Below are positions 56,964 to 64,000 of a stretch of DNA of 64,000 nt, in pieces. The translations under genes and the position numbers were made by a program. Position 1 is the first letter of the stretch. Each line of letters starts with the position of its first letter. The stretch is from Methylobacterium mesophilicum (GTDB lineage Bacteria; Pseudomonadota; Alphaproteobacteria; Rhizobiales; Beijerinckiaceae), in NCBI RefSeq assembly GCF_022179445.1, contig NZ_BPQU01000012.1, forward strand, positions 62,001 to 126,000. The letters run 5' to 3'. The notes under the pieces were generated by a model. That model was not told the DNA's origin and searched no databases. It worked only from the letters and a program-made list of their open reading frames with translations.

Positions 56964-58264
56964 GCAGCATTCTTCTGGCCGACGCGACCCTCCTCGACCC
57001 GGCGACGGGCCGCGAGACGCGCGGCGCCGTGCTGGTGCGCGACGGCCGGATCGCCGACATCGCGGAGGGTGCCGCCCCCGGAGCCCCGGCGGAGGCCAAG
57101 CGGATCGATTGCCGCGGGCGGGTCCTCACCCCGGGCCTGATCGACATGCGCGCCTTCGTGGGCGAGCCGGGGGCCGAGCACCGGGAGACCCTGGCCTCGG
57201 CCAGCGCCGCGGCGGCGGCGGGCGGCGTCACCACCCTGGTCTGCATGCCCGACACCAACCCGGTGATCGACGGCCCGGCGATCGTGGACTTCGTGCTTCG
57301 CCGCGCCCGCGACACCGCGTGCGTCAACGTCCTGCCCGCGGCCGCCATCACCAAGGGCTTGGCCGGCAAGGAGATGACCGAGTTCGGCCTGCTCCAGGAA
57401 GCGGGCGCGGTGGCGTTCACCGATGGCCTGCACGCGGTGGGCAACGCCCAGGTGATGCGCCGCGCCCTGACCTACGCCCGGGATTTCGACGCCCTGCTGA
57501 TGCAGCATGTCGAGGAGGCCGACCTCGTCGCCGAGGGCGTGATGAACGAGGGCGAGCTCGCCTCCCGCCTCGGGTTGATGGGCATCCCCCGGGAGGCCGA
57601 GACCGTGATGCTGGAGCGCGACATCCGCCTCGTCCGGCTGACCGGTGCCCGCTACCACGCGGCCATGATCTCGACCGCCGATTCGGTCGAGATCGTGCGC
57701 CGGGCCAAGCAGGACGGGCTGCCGGTGACCTGCGGAGTCTCGGTCAACAACCTCGTGCTGAACGAGAACGACATCGGCCATTACCGCACCTTCTGCCGGC
57801 TCTCGCCGCCGCTGCGGGACGAGGCCGACCGGCACGCCATGGTGCAGGCCCTGAACGAGGGCGTGATCGACGTGGTCGTCTCCGACCACAACCCGCAGGA
57901 TGTCGAGACCAAGCGCCTGCCCTTCGCGGAGGCGGCCGACGGGGCGCTCGGGATCGAGACCCTGCTCGGCGCGTCCCTGCGGCTGGTCCACACCGGCGAC
58001 CTCGCGCTCGCCAAGCTCGTGGCGGCGCTCACCGTGAACCCGGCCCGGATCCTCGGCCGCGAGGCGGGCCGGCTGGCGGTCGGCGCGCCGGCCGACCTGG
58101 TGCTGATCGACCCCGATCTGCCCTACGTGCTCGACAAGCGGCGGCTCAAGTCGCGGTCCAAGAACTCGCCCTTCGACGAGGCGCGCCTCCAGGGCGCCGC
58201 GGTGCTGACGCTGGTGGGTGGCCGGACGGTGCACGCCCTCGACGATCTCGCGGCCGCGGCATGA
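56960..58264 (+). CDS. Dihydroorotase-like protein, probably catalytically inactive (PyrX type)
   Basis: A 434-residue amidohydrolase-fold protein. It starts at GTG 56960, overlapping the hisF stop. The canonical D-x-H-x-H metal site is replaced by [11 protein letters not shown] (residues 61-71), so both metal histidines are missing. The rest keeps the family: [37 protein letters not shown] and [20 protein letters not shown]. Such inactive PyrC' proteins pair with aspartate carbamoyltransferase. No pyrB lies here. It is coupled to plsY by an ATGA overlap. Confidence 0.85.
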   Translation: MSSILLADATLLDPATGRETRGAVLVRDGRIADIAEGAAPGAPAEAKRIDCRGRVLTPGLIDMRAFVGEPGAEHRETLASASAAAAAGGVTTLVCMPDTNPVIDGPAIVDFVLRRARDTACVNVLPAAAITKGLAGKEMTEFGLLQEAGAVAFTDGLHAVGNAQVMRRALTYARDFDALLMQHVEEADLVAEGVMNEGELASRLGLMGIPREAETVMLERDIRLVRLTGARYHAAMISTADSVEIVRRAKQDGLPVTCGVSVNNLVLNENDIGHYRTFCRLSPPLRDEADRHAMVQALNEGVIDVVVSDHNPQDVETKRLPFAEAADGALGIETLLGASLRLVHTGDLALAKLVAALTVNPARILGREAGRLAVGAPADLVLIDPDLPYVLDKRRLKSRSKNSPFDEARLQGAAVLTLVGGRTVHALDDLAAAA

Positions 58265-58866
58265 CGCTCCCGGACCTCGCGACGCCCGCCGTCCTCGGCG
58301 GCCTTGCCCTGGGTTACGCCCTGGGCTCGATTCCGTTCGGGCTCATCCTGACGCGGTTTGCCGGGCTCGGCGACGTCCGGGCGATCGGCTCGGGCAATAT
58401 CGGCGCGACCAACGTGCTGCGCACCGGCCGGAAGGGCCTCGCCGCCGCGACGCTGCTGGGCGATGCCCTGAAGGGGACCGCCGCGGTGCTGATCGCCCGT
58501 CAGCTCGGCGAGGGTCCGGCGCTGGCGGCCGGCCTCGGAGCCTTCCTCGGCCACCTCTTCCCGGTCTGGCTCGGCTTCAAGGGCGGCAAGGGGGTGGCGA
58601 CCTTCATCGGCGTGCTGCTGGCCTTCAGCCCGCCGGCTCTGGCGGCCTTCGCGGCGATCTGGCTCGGCCTGGCCTTCGCGCTGAAATACTCGTCGCTGGC
58701 GGCGCTGGCCGCCTCCGCGGCGACGCCGCTCGTGCTGTGGGCGCTCGGTGCGCCGACGCAAGCTGTGCTGTTCCTGATGCTCGGCCTGCTGCTATGGTGG
58801 AAGCACGCACCCAACATCCGGCGACTCGCGGCCGGCACCGAGGGGCGCATCGGCCAGAAGGGCTGA
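58261..58866 (+). CDS. plsY: Glycerol-3-phosphate acyltransferase PlsY
   Basis: A 201-residue membrane acyltransferase that moves acyl from acyl-phosphate to glycerol-3-phosphate, the first step of phospholipid synthesis. The three PlsY motifs are [35 protein letters not shown] and [13 protein letters not shown]. About five helices. It overlaps the preceding gene (ATGA) and precedes dprA by 37 bp. Confidence 0.95.
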   Translation: MTLPDLATPAVLGGLALGYALGSIPFGLILTRFAGLGDVRAIGSGNIGATNVLRTGRKGLAAATLLGDALKGTAAVLIARQLGEGPALAAGLGAFLGHLFPVWLGFKGGKGVATFIGVLLAFSPPALAAFAAIWLGLAFALKYSSLAALAASAATPLVLWALGAPTQAVLFLMLGLLLWWKHAPNIRRLAAGTEGRIGQKG

Positions 58867-58903
58867 GCCGTCACGCGCGACGGCGTGATCCCGGGGGTGC
58901 GCC

Positions 58904-60106
58904 ATGCAGCTCAGCGATGCCCAGCGCCTCGATTGGCTGCGGCTGATCCGGACCGAGGGCGTCGGCCCCCGCAGCTTCCGCACCCTGATCAACCGGTTCG
59001 GCGGGGCGGCCGCGGCCCTCGAAGCCTTGCCGGCCCTGACCGGGCGCCAGGGCAGACGCGTCGAGCCGCCGAGCCGGAGGCAGGCCGAGGACGAGGTCGC
59101 CGCCCTGGCGCGCCTCGGGGGCCGGCTGCTCGCCACCGGCGAGCCGGACTTCCCGCGCCTGCTCCAAGCCACCGACGCGGCCCCGCCGCTCATCGCCCTG
59201 CGCGGCGACTCCAGGATCCTGGCGCGGCCCGCCATCGCCATCGTTGGGTCGCGCAACGCATCGACCGCGGGGCTCGCCTTCACGGAGCGGCTGGCCCGGG
59301 GCCTCGGCGAATCCGGCCTCGCCGTGGTCTCGGGGCTCGCCCGGGGGATCGACGCCCGCGCCCACAAGGCCAGCCTGCAGACCGGCACCGTCGCCGTGAT
59401 GGCCGGCGGGCAGGACCGGATCTACCCCGCCAGCCACGCGGCCCTGGTCGACGCGATCCTGGGGGAGGGCGGAGCGGTGGTGGCCGAGATGCCGATCGGC
59501 TGGGAGGCGCGGGGCCGCGACTTCCCCCGGCGCAACCGCATCATCTCGGGCCTCGCCTACGGCACGATCGTGGTCGAGGCGGCGCGCCGCTCCGGCTCGC
59601 TGATCACGGCACGCTACGCCCTGGAGCAGAACCGGGAGGTCTTCGCCGTCCCGGGCTCGCCGCTCGACCCGCGGGCGGAGGGCACCAACGACCTGATCCG
59701 CCAGGGCGCGACCCTGGTGGCCGACATCGACCACGTCCTCGCCGTGATCGGCCCGATCATCGATCGCGGTCCCGATCCCGACGCGGCCCCCGCGCGGGAG
59801 CGGCCGGACTTCGCCGAGCAACCGGACTTTTGGGACGAGATCGATCTCGACGGGCGGGCGGACCTGCTCGACGGCAGCGCCAGGATGGCCGCGGGCCCCG
59901 ACGCGCCGGCGGTCGAGCCGGAGGAGCCCGCGGACGACCGCCAGAGAATCATCGCCCTGCTGGGGCCGAGCCCGGTCGGCACCGACGAATTGGCGCGCAG
60001 CGCCGGGGTCGGCGCCCGGGTGGTGCAGACGGTGCTGCTGGAGCTGGAGCTCGACGGCCGGATCGAGCGGCACGGCAGCGGGGCCGTCTCGCTCCTCAGT
60101 CGCTGA
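58904..60106 (+). CDS. dprA: DNA-processing protein DprA
   Basis: A 400-residue protein that loads RecA on incoming single-stranded DNA in transformation and recombination. An N-terminal SAM-like region precedes the Rossmann domain: [38 protein letters not shown] and [22 protein letters not shown]-terminal winged helix ([20 protein letters not shown]) completes it. The 3' end overlaps convergent ruvX by 11 bp. Confidence 0.94.
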   Translation: MQLSDAQRLDWLRLIRTEGVGPRSFRTLINRFGGAAAALEALPALTGRQGRRVEPPSRRQAEDEVAALARLGGRLLATGEPDFPRLLQATDAAPPLIALRGDSRILARPAIAIVGSRNASTAGLAFTERLARGLGESGLAVVSGLARGIDARAHKASLQTGTVAVMAGGQDRIYPASHAALVDAILGEGGAVVAEMPIGWEARGRDFPRRNRIISGLAYGTIVVEAARRSGSLITARYALEQNREVFAVPGSPLDPRAEGTNDLIRQGATLVADIDHVLAVIGPIIDRGPDPDAAPARERPDFAEQPDFWDEIDLDGRADLLDGSARMAAGPDAPAVEPEEPADDRQRIIALLGPSPVGTDELARSAGVGARVVQTVLLELELDGRIERHGSGAVSLLSR

Positions 60107-60590
60107 GGGCGTCCGCGTCGGAATCGGCGAGGTTGCGCATCACGTCGAGGCAGCCCTGCAGGATGTAGGCGGCGGCGAGCTTGTCCACGAGCTGGCCGCG
60201 CCTGGCCCGGGACGCATCCGCCTCGATCAGCGCCCGGGTCACCACGGCTGTGGACAGGCGCTCGTCGAAGAAGACGTGCGGGATGTCGATGATCGGCTTG
60301 AGGTTGCGGATGAACGCGCGGGTCGATTGCACCCGCGGCCCCTCGCTGCCGTCCATGTTCAGGGGCAGCCCGATCACCAGCCCGCCGACGGCGTGCTGCC
60401 GGCACAAGGCGGCGAGGCGCTGCGCGTCCGGGGTGAACTTCACCCGGCGGATCGTCTCGAGGGGGCTCGCGATCTGGCGGCCGAGATCCGACAGGGCGAG
60501 CCCGATCGTCTTGGTGCCGAGATCGACCCCGATCAGGCGCGCGCCACCGCGCGATGCGGCCGCGAAGGTGCGGATCTCGTCGAAGTTCAT
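60096..60590 (-). CDS. ruvX: Putative pre-16S rRNA nuclease (YqgF/RuvX)
   Basis: A 164-residue RNase H-fold protein. [16 protein letters not shown] provides the first Asp, [13 protein letters not shown] the central motif and [20 protein letters not shown] the DER. YqgF is required for 16S rRNA 5'-end maturation. ATG at 60590. It is convergent with and overlaps dprA by 11 bp, and lies 9 bp downstream of the SUKH gene on the same strand. Confidence 0.93.
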   Translation of the reverse strand: MNFDEIRTFAAASRGGARLIGVDLGTKTIGLALSDLGRQIASPLETIRRVKFTPDAQRLAALCRQHAVGGLVIGLPLNMDGSEGPRVQSTRAFIRNLKPIIDIPHVFFDERLSTAVVTRALIEADASRARRGQLVDKLAAAYILQGCLDVMRNLADSDADALSD

Positions 60591-60599
60591 GGCGTGGCC

Positions 60600-61166
60600 C
60601 TACGCCAGCCCGGCGCCCCGCGCCAGCGTGGCTTCCGAGATCCCCTCGAACCGGGCGGGGAGCGGCGCCGCCCCGGGGCCCAGGACCAGGGCGGCGGCGG
60701 GTCCGGTCACACGGGTAAAGAAGTCGACCAGGCTCTCGCCGCCGAACCGCACCGTTTCGAGGTCGGGCGCCAGCAGCCAGATGTCGTATTCCTCGCCGGT
60801 GCCGGAGACGTCCCAGAACAGGAAGCTGCCGTCCTCGCCGGCGCCGAAGAAGCACGCGCGCTCGATCACCGCCGGGTCGCCGTCTTCGACATCGAAGCGG
60901 TGCGGCTCCCCGCCGTCCTCCAGCATCGCCACGGCGTTGCCGACGCTGACGGCGATCACCCCGGCCTGGGTGGCCAGATCGCTGGCCTCGTACGGCGACG
61001 GCACGGCGATCCGGACCTGCCCGCCCGCCAGGCCGATGCCGCAGGTCTCGCAGAAGCTGCGGTAGGAGGCGGGCAGAGGGAATCCCAGCTCCGCCGCGGC
61101 GCGGTCGAGGTCGGCACCCCGCGACGTGAACCCCGCCGACAGGCTCGTGAACACCGACTCCCACAT
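60600..61166 (-). CDS. SMI1/KNR4 (SUKH) family protein
   Basis: A 188-residue protein; ATG at 61166 is chosen over GTG/ATG starts upstream at 61187 because the domain starts immediately. SUKH features are ELGFPLPASYRSFCETCGIG, and the C-terminal beta part SFLFWDVSGTGEEYDIWLLA. Many SUKH proteins are immunity proteins for contact-dependent or polymorphic toxins, but others are housekeeping. No toxin gene is adjacent. It sits 9 bp upstream of ruvX and may be co-transcribed. Confidence 0.72.
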   Translation of the reverse strand: MWESVFTSLSAGFTSRGADLDRAAAELGFPLPASYRSFCETCGIGLAGGQVRIAVPSPYEASDLATQAGVIAVSVGNAVAMLEDGGEPHRFDVEDGDPAVIERACFFGAGEDGSFLFWDVSGTGEEYDIWLLAPDLETVRFGGESLVDFFTRVTGPAAALVLGPGAAPLPARFEGISEATLARGAGLA

Positions 61167-61283
61167 CACAGCCACTCCACCGTCCACAGCGTTAACGCTC
61201 TCCGTAGATCGACCCGGATGCGCCCGGAGCCGTTCGCGAATAGGTAGGTTAAGACTTCGTTAATCCACAAACCGGGTATCGCC

Positions 61284-61478
61284 ATGACGACGATCGGCCA
61301 GCCCTGCTCACCGGCTCCGCTCCGCCGCAAACGATCCGTGACCCGCAAGCAATGCTGGATGCTGGTCCTGGCCTTCGAAGTCCTGGTCTTCGGAGCCTCG
61401 CAATCGGTCTTCCGGCCCGTTCGCCCGGCCGGCATCACCATCGAGATGTCGGTCACGCCGAACCACGTGGTGACCTGA
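61284..61478 (+). CDS. Possible small single-pass protein
   Basis: A 64-residue frame in the 440-bp gap between the SUKH gene and gatC. A basic N terminus is followed by a moderately hydrophobic stretch (CWMLVLAFEVLVFGAS). No clear ribosome site and no known family. The composition is compatible with a small membrane protein, but chance is possible. Apart from this the gap shows only a plausible promoter area for gatC. Confidence 0.3.
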   Translation: MTTIGQPCSPAPLRRKRSVTRKQCWMLVLAFEVLVFGASQSVFRPVRPAGITIEMSVTPNHVVT

Positions 61479-61606
61479 TCCGGCGTCCCGCCCGCCATCG
61501 TGAGGGGTGGACCGGCTTTAACGCCCGCGTTGCGGCGCGTCGAACCGCAGTGCTATAGCGCGGCCGGCGCCGGGGATGCCTCCCGGGCAGGGACGAACGG
61601 GACGGC

Positions 61607-61894
61607 ATGTCGGTCGACGAGAAGACGGTTCGGCGTATCGCGCATCTGGCGCGGATCGCGGTCACCGACGACGAGGTCGGTCCGCTGCAGGGTGAGCTGA
61701 ACGCCATCCTGGCCTTCGTCGAGCAGCTCGGCGCCATCGACGTGAGCGGCGTCGAGCCGATGACCTCGGTGACCCCGATGGCGATGAAGAAGCGCGAGGA
61801 CGTGGTCACCGACGGCGGCCGCGCCGCGGACGTGGTCGCCAACGCCCCCGAGACCGAAGACAATTACTTCCTGGTTCCGAAGGTCGTCGAGTAG
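61607..61894 (+). CDS. gatC: Asp/Glu-tRNA amidotransferase subunit C
   Basis: A 95-residue subunit that stabilises GatA in the GatCAB complex, which makes Gln-tRNA and Asn-tRNA from misacylated precursors. Family blocks are [38 protein letters not shown] and the C-terminal [13 protein letters not shown]. It precedes gatA by about 73 bp. Confidence 0.95.
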   Translation: MSVDEKTVRRIAHLARIAVTDDEVGPLQGELNAILAFVEQLGAIDVSGVEPMTSVTPMAMKKREDVVTDGGRAADVVANAPETEDNYFLVPKVVE

Positions 61895-61967
61895 GCTGCA
61901 TCCAGCCTTCGGCGAAGCAAACATTCTGGCGGGCATGCGCGCCGTGGCGCGCGAGGACGGGAACAGC

Positions 61968-63446
61968 GTGGATCCGAACGAACTCACCCTGGCCGAGGCG
62001 CGCGACGCCCTCAAGGCGAAGCGGATCTCGGCCCGCGAGCTGACCCAGGCGCATCTCGACGCCATGGCCAAGGCCCGCGTGCTGAACGCCTACATTCGCG
62101 AGACCCCCGACCAAGCCCTCAAGATGGCGGATGAAGCGGACGAAAAGATCGCGGCCGGCGCGGCGCGGCCGCTCGAGGGCATCCCGCTCGGGATCAAGGA
62201 TCTGTTCTGCACCGAGGGCGTCACCACGACGGCGGGCTCCAAGATCCTCGAAACCTTCGTGCCGCACTACGAATCGGCCGTCTCGGCCAACCTGTGGCGC
62301 GACGGCGCCGTGATGCTGGGCAAGCTGAACCTCGACGAGTTCGCCATGGGCTCGTCCAACGAGACCAGCGCCTACGGCAACGTGGTCTCGCCCTGGCGCC
62401 GGAAGGGGTCCGACGCGCAGCTCGTGCCGGGCGGCTCCTCCGGCGGTTCGGCCGCGGCCGTCGCGGCGCGGCTGTGCCTGGGCGCCACCGCCACCGATAC
62501 CGGCGGCTCGATCCGCCAGCCCGCCGCCTTCACCGGCACGGTCGGCATCAAGCCGACCTACGGCCGCTGCTCGCGCTGGGGCACCGTGGCCTTCGCCTCC
62601 TCCCTCGACCAGGCCGGCCCGATCGCCCGCACGGTGCGGGACTGCGCGATCCTGCTCGGCTCGATGGCCGGTCCGGATGCGCGCGACACCACCTGCGTCG
62701 ACCTCCCGGTGCCGGACTTCGAGGCCGCGGTCGGCCGCGGCGTGAAGGGCCTGACCATCGGCATCCCGAAGGAGTACCGGGTCGACGGCATGCCGCCCGA
62801 GATCCAGAAGCTCTGGGACGACGGCGCCGCCTGGCTGAAGGATGCCGGCGCGACGATCAAAGAGATCTCGCTGCCGCACACTGCCTCGGCGCTGCCGGCC
62901 TATTACATCGTCGCCCCGGCCGAGGCGTCCTCGAACCTCGCGCGCTACGACGGCGTCCGCTACGGCCTTCGCGTGCCCGGCAAGGATATCGCCGGGATGT
63001 ACGAGAACACCCGCGCCGCCGGCTTCGGCCGCGAGGTCAAGCGCCGGATCATGATCGGCACCTACGTGCTGTCGGCCGGCTACTACGACGCCTATTACGT
63101 CCGCGCCCAGAAGATCCGCACCCTGATCAAGCGCGACTTCGAGGCGGCCTACGCGGCGGGCGTCGACGCGATCCTGACCCCGGCCACGCCGTCCTCGGCC
63201 TTCGGGATCGGCGAGAAGGCCTCGGCCGACCCGGTGGAGATGTACCTCAACGACGTGTTCACCGTGACGGTGAACATGGCCGGCCTGCCGGGCATCGCCG
63301 TGCCGGCCGGGATCGACGGCCAGGGCCTGCCGCTCGGCCTCCAGCTGATCGGCCGCCCCTTCGACGAGGAGACGCTGTTCGCGGTCGCCCAGGTGATCGA
63401 GGAGGCCGCCGGCCGGACCGTCCTGCCAGAGCCCTGGTGGGCATGA
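61968..63446 (+). CDS. gatA: Asp/Glu-tRNA amidotransferase subunit A
   Basis: A 492-residue amidase that releases ammonia from glutamine for GatB. The Ser-cisSer-Lys triad lies in [11 protein letters not shown] (Lys), [20 protein letters not shown] and [19 protein letters not shown] at 61968 ([15 protein letters not shown] follows) is preferred; an ATG at 61935 would add 11 residues. A small membrane gene overlaps its stop. Confidence 0.95.
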   Translation: MDPNELTLAEARDALKAKRISARELTQAHLDAMAKARVLNAYIRETPDQALKMADEADEKIAAGAARPLEGIPLGIKDLFCTEGVTTTAGSKILETFVPHYESAVSANLWRDGAVMLGKLNLDEFAMGSSNETSAYGNVVSPWRRKGSDAQLVPGGSSGGSAAAVAARLCLGATATDTGGSIRQPAAFTGTVGIKPTYGRCSRWGTVAFASSLDQAGPIARTVRDCAILLGSMAGPDARDTTCVDLPVPDFEAAVGRGVKGLTIGIPKEYRVDGMPPEIQKLWDDGAAWLKDAGATIKEISLPHTASALPAYYIVAPAEASSNLARYDGVRYGLRVPGKDIAGMYENTRAAGFGREVKRRIMIGTYVLSAGYYDAYYVRAQKIRTLIKRDFEAAYAAGVDAILTPATPSSAFGIGEKASADPVEMYLNDVFTVTVNMAGLPGIAVPAGIDGQGLPLGLQLIGRPFDEETLFAVAQVIEEAAGRTVLPEPWWA

Positions 63447-63742
63447 CCGTCCCCTTCTATCCCTGGACGGTCTGGATCTGGGCCGCGTTCGATCCGGCGC
63501 TGATCGTGGTGGCGGTCTATCTCGGCTGGACCGCCAGCCAGTTCGGCAAGGTGTTCATCGCGGCGATCGCGGCGCTCGGCTTCTCGGTCCTGTTTTCGTG
63601 GGCGGTGAGCGCGGCCGGCATCCCGTGGCCGGCGCCGATCACGCACGACGGGCCGACCTTCTTCCCGGTGCGGACGATCGCCGCCCTGCTCTGGGCGATG
63701 CTCGCCTACGGCGTCCGGCGGACGATCGCCCGGCGCGCTTGA
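63443..63742 (+). CDS. Small membrane protein after gatA
   Basis: A 99-residue protein with three hydrophobic segments ([54 protein letters not shown]). It overlaps gatA's stop codon (ATGA), so it is translationally coupled. No domain is recognised. It separates gatA from gatB together with a palindromic repeat. Confidence 0.7.
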   Translation: MTVPFYPWTVWIWAAFDPALIVVAVYLGWTASQFGKVFIAAIAALGFSVLFSWAVSAAGIPWPAPITHDGPTFFPVRTIAALLWAMLAYGVRRTIARRA

Positions 63743-63814
63743 TTCTTGGCGCGCGCGGCCCGTAGATGTTCTTCAAGTGTAGGAGCGCGGCACCGGTCGC
63801 GATCCCACCCGCGA

Positions 63815-63922
63815 CCTCATCCTGAGGTGACCGCGTCAGCGGGCCTCGAAGGAGCCATCCAGGCTCCGCGCGATCCCTGGAGCCCTCCTTCGAGGCTGCT
63901 GCGCAGCACCCTCAGGATGAGG
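63815..63922. repeat. Long palindromic repeat element, copy 2
   Basis: Inverted repeat between the gatA-linked gene and gatB. Perfect outer arms CCTCATCCTGAGG (63815-63827) / CCTCAGGATGAGG (63910-63922) and perfect inner arms GCCTCGAAGGAG (63843-63854) / CTCCTTCGAGGC (63885-63896). Its reverse complement lines up with copy 1 at 51891-52008. Confidence 0.8.
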
Positions 63923-63972
63923 TTGCGGATCGGATCGTGCGGAGACCGCATCACATCCCGGCCCGGACCACC

Positions 63973-64000
63973 ATGAACGCACCTGTCGATCCCAAGAAAC
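63973..64000 (+). CDS. gatB: Start of Asp/Glu-tRNA amidotransferase subunit B, truncated by window
   Basis: ATG at 63973 followed by codons for MNAPVDPKK, which resembles the usual N terminus of alphaproteobacterial GatB. Position after gatC and gatA supports this. Only nine codons are in the window. Confidence 0.65.

Overview
The window reads as a stretch of a high-GC alphaproteobacterial chromosome, most likely a Methylobacterium/Methylorubrum-type organism. This rests on base composition, Rhizobiales-style gene order (gatC-gatA-gatB, hisB-hisH-hisA-hisF, sdhC-D-A-B, petA-B-C), a CitG/MdcB-type gene and many GTG/TTG starts. The genus is an inference; the class is well supported. The window begins inside a DUF2778-type gene and ends just after the start codon of gatB.

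Region 1 (1-5.5 kb) is mixed: a DUF2778 protein, a small unknown, a DUF3750 membrane protein, a triphosphoribosyl-dephospho-CoA synthase-like protein, and a divergent glycosyltransferase/methyltransferase pair. Region 2 (5.6-22.7 kb) is a 17-kb organosulfur-scavenging island. It has two complete SsuABC-type transporters, an additional SsuA, one MetNIQ methionine-type transporter plus a solitary MetQ, three two-component LLM flavin monooxygenases of the NtaA/SnaA/DszA and SsuD/SfnG types, and one DszC/SfnB-like acyl-CoA-dehydrogenase-fold oxidoreductase. The likely joint task is to import sulfonates, sulfones and thioethers and release sulfite. No transcription factor lies inside it. It is bounded by an elongator-type tRNA-Met gene with its own terminator.

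Region 3 (22.7-31.4 kb) holds an OPT transporter, a CHRD protein, a tandem pair of small paralogues separated by a very AT-rich island, then two signal-peptide-bearing nicotinamide-type oxidoreductases followed closely by a nucleotide-translocase-like carrier and two small unknown genes. Region 4 (31.5-41.7 kb) starts with an S6-like ribosomal protein paralogue and a coiled-coil partner overlapping guaA. It continues with a HipBA toxin-antitoxin pair that has a perfect 13-bp inverted-repeat operator, argO/lysE, an SGNH hydrolase coupled to TrmO, AMP nucleosidase, a glycine-rich secreted protein and an SLC13-type carrier.

Region 5 (41.8-51.8 kb) is respiratory: sdhCDAB interrupted by a DUF433/DUF5615 toxin-antitoxin module between sdhA and sdhB, an AprI/Inh-type inhibitor, an ABC exporter and petABC ending in a terminator. 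Region 6 (51.9-64 kb) is housekeeping: mtnP, hisB, hisH, hisA, a DUF29 insertion, hisF, a pseudo-dihydroorotase that lacks the metal-binding H-x-H, plsY, dprA, convergent ruvX and a SUKH protein, then gatC, gatA, a small membrane protein and the first codons of gatB. Two copies of one long palindromic repeat family lie at 51.9 kb and 63.8 kb.
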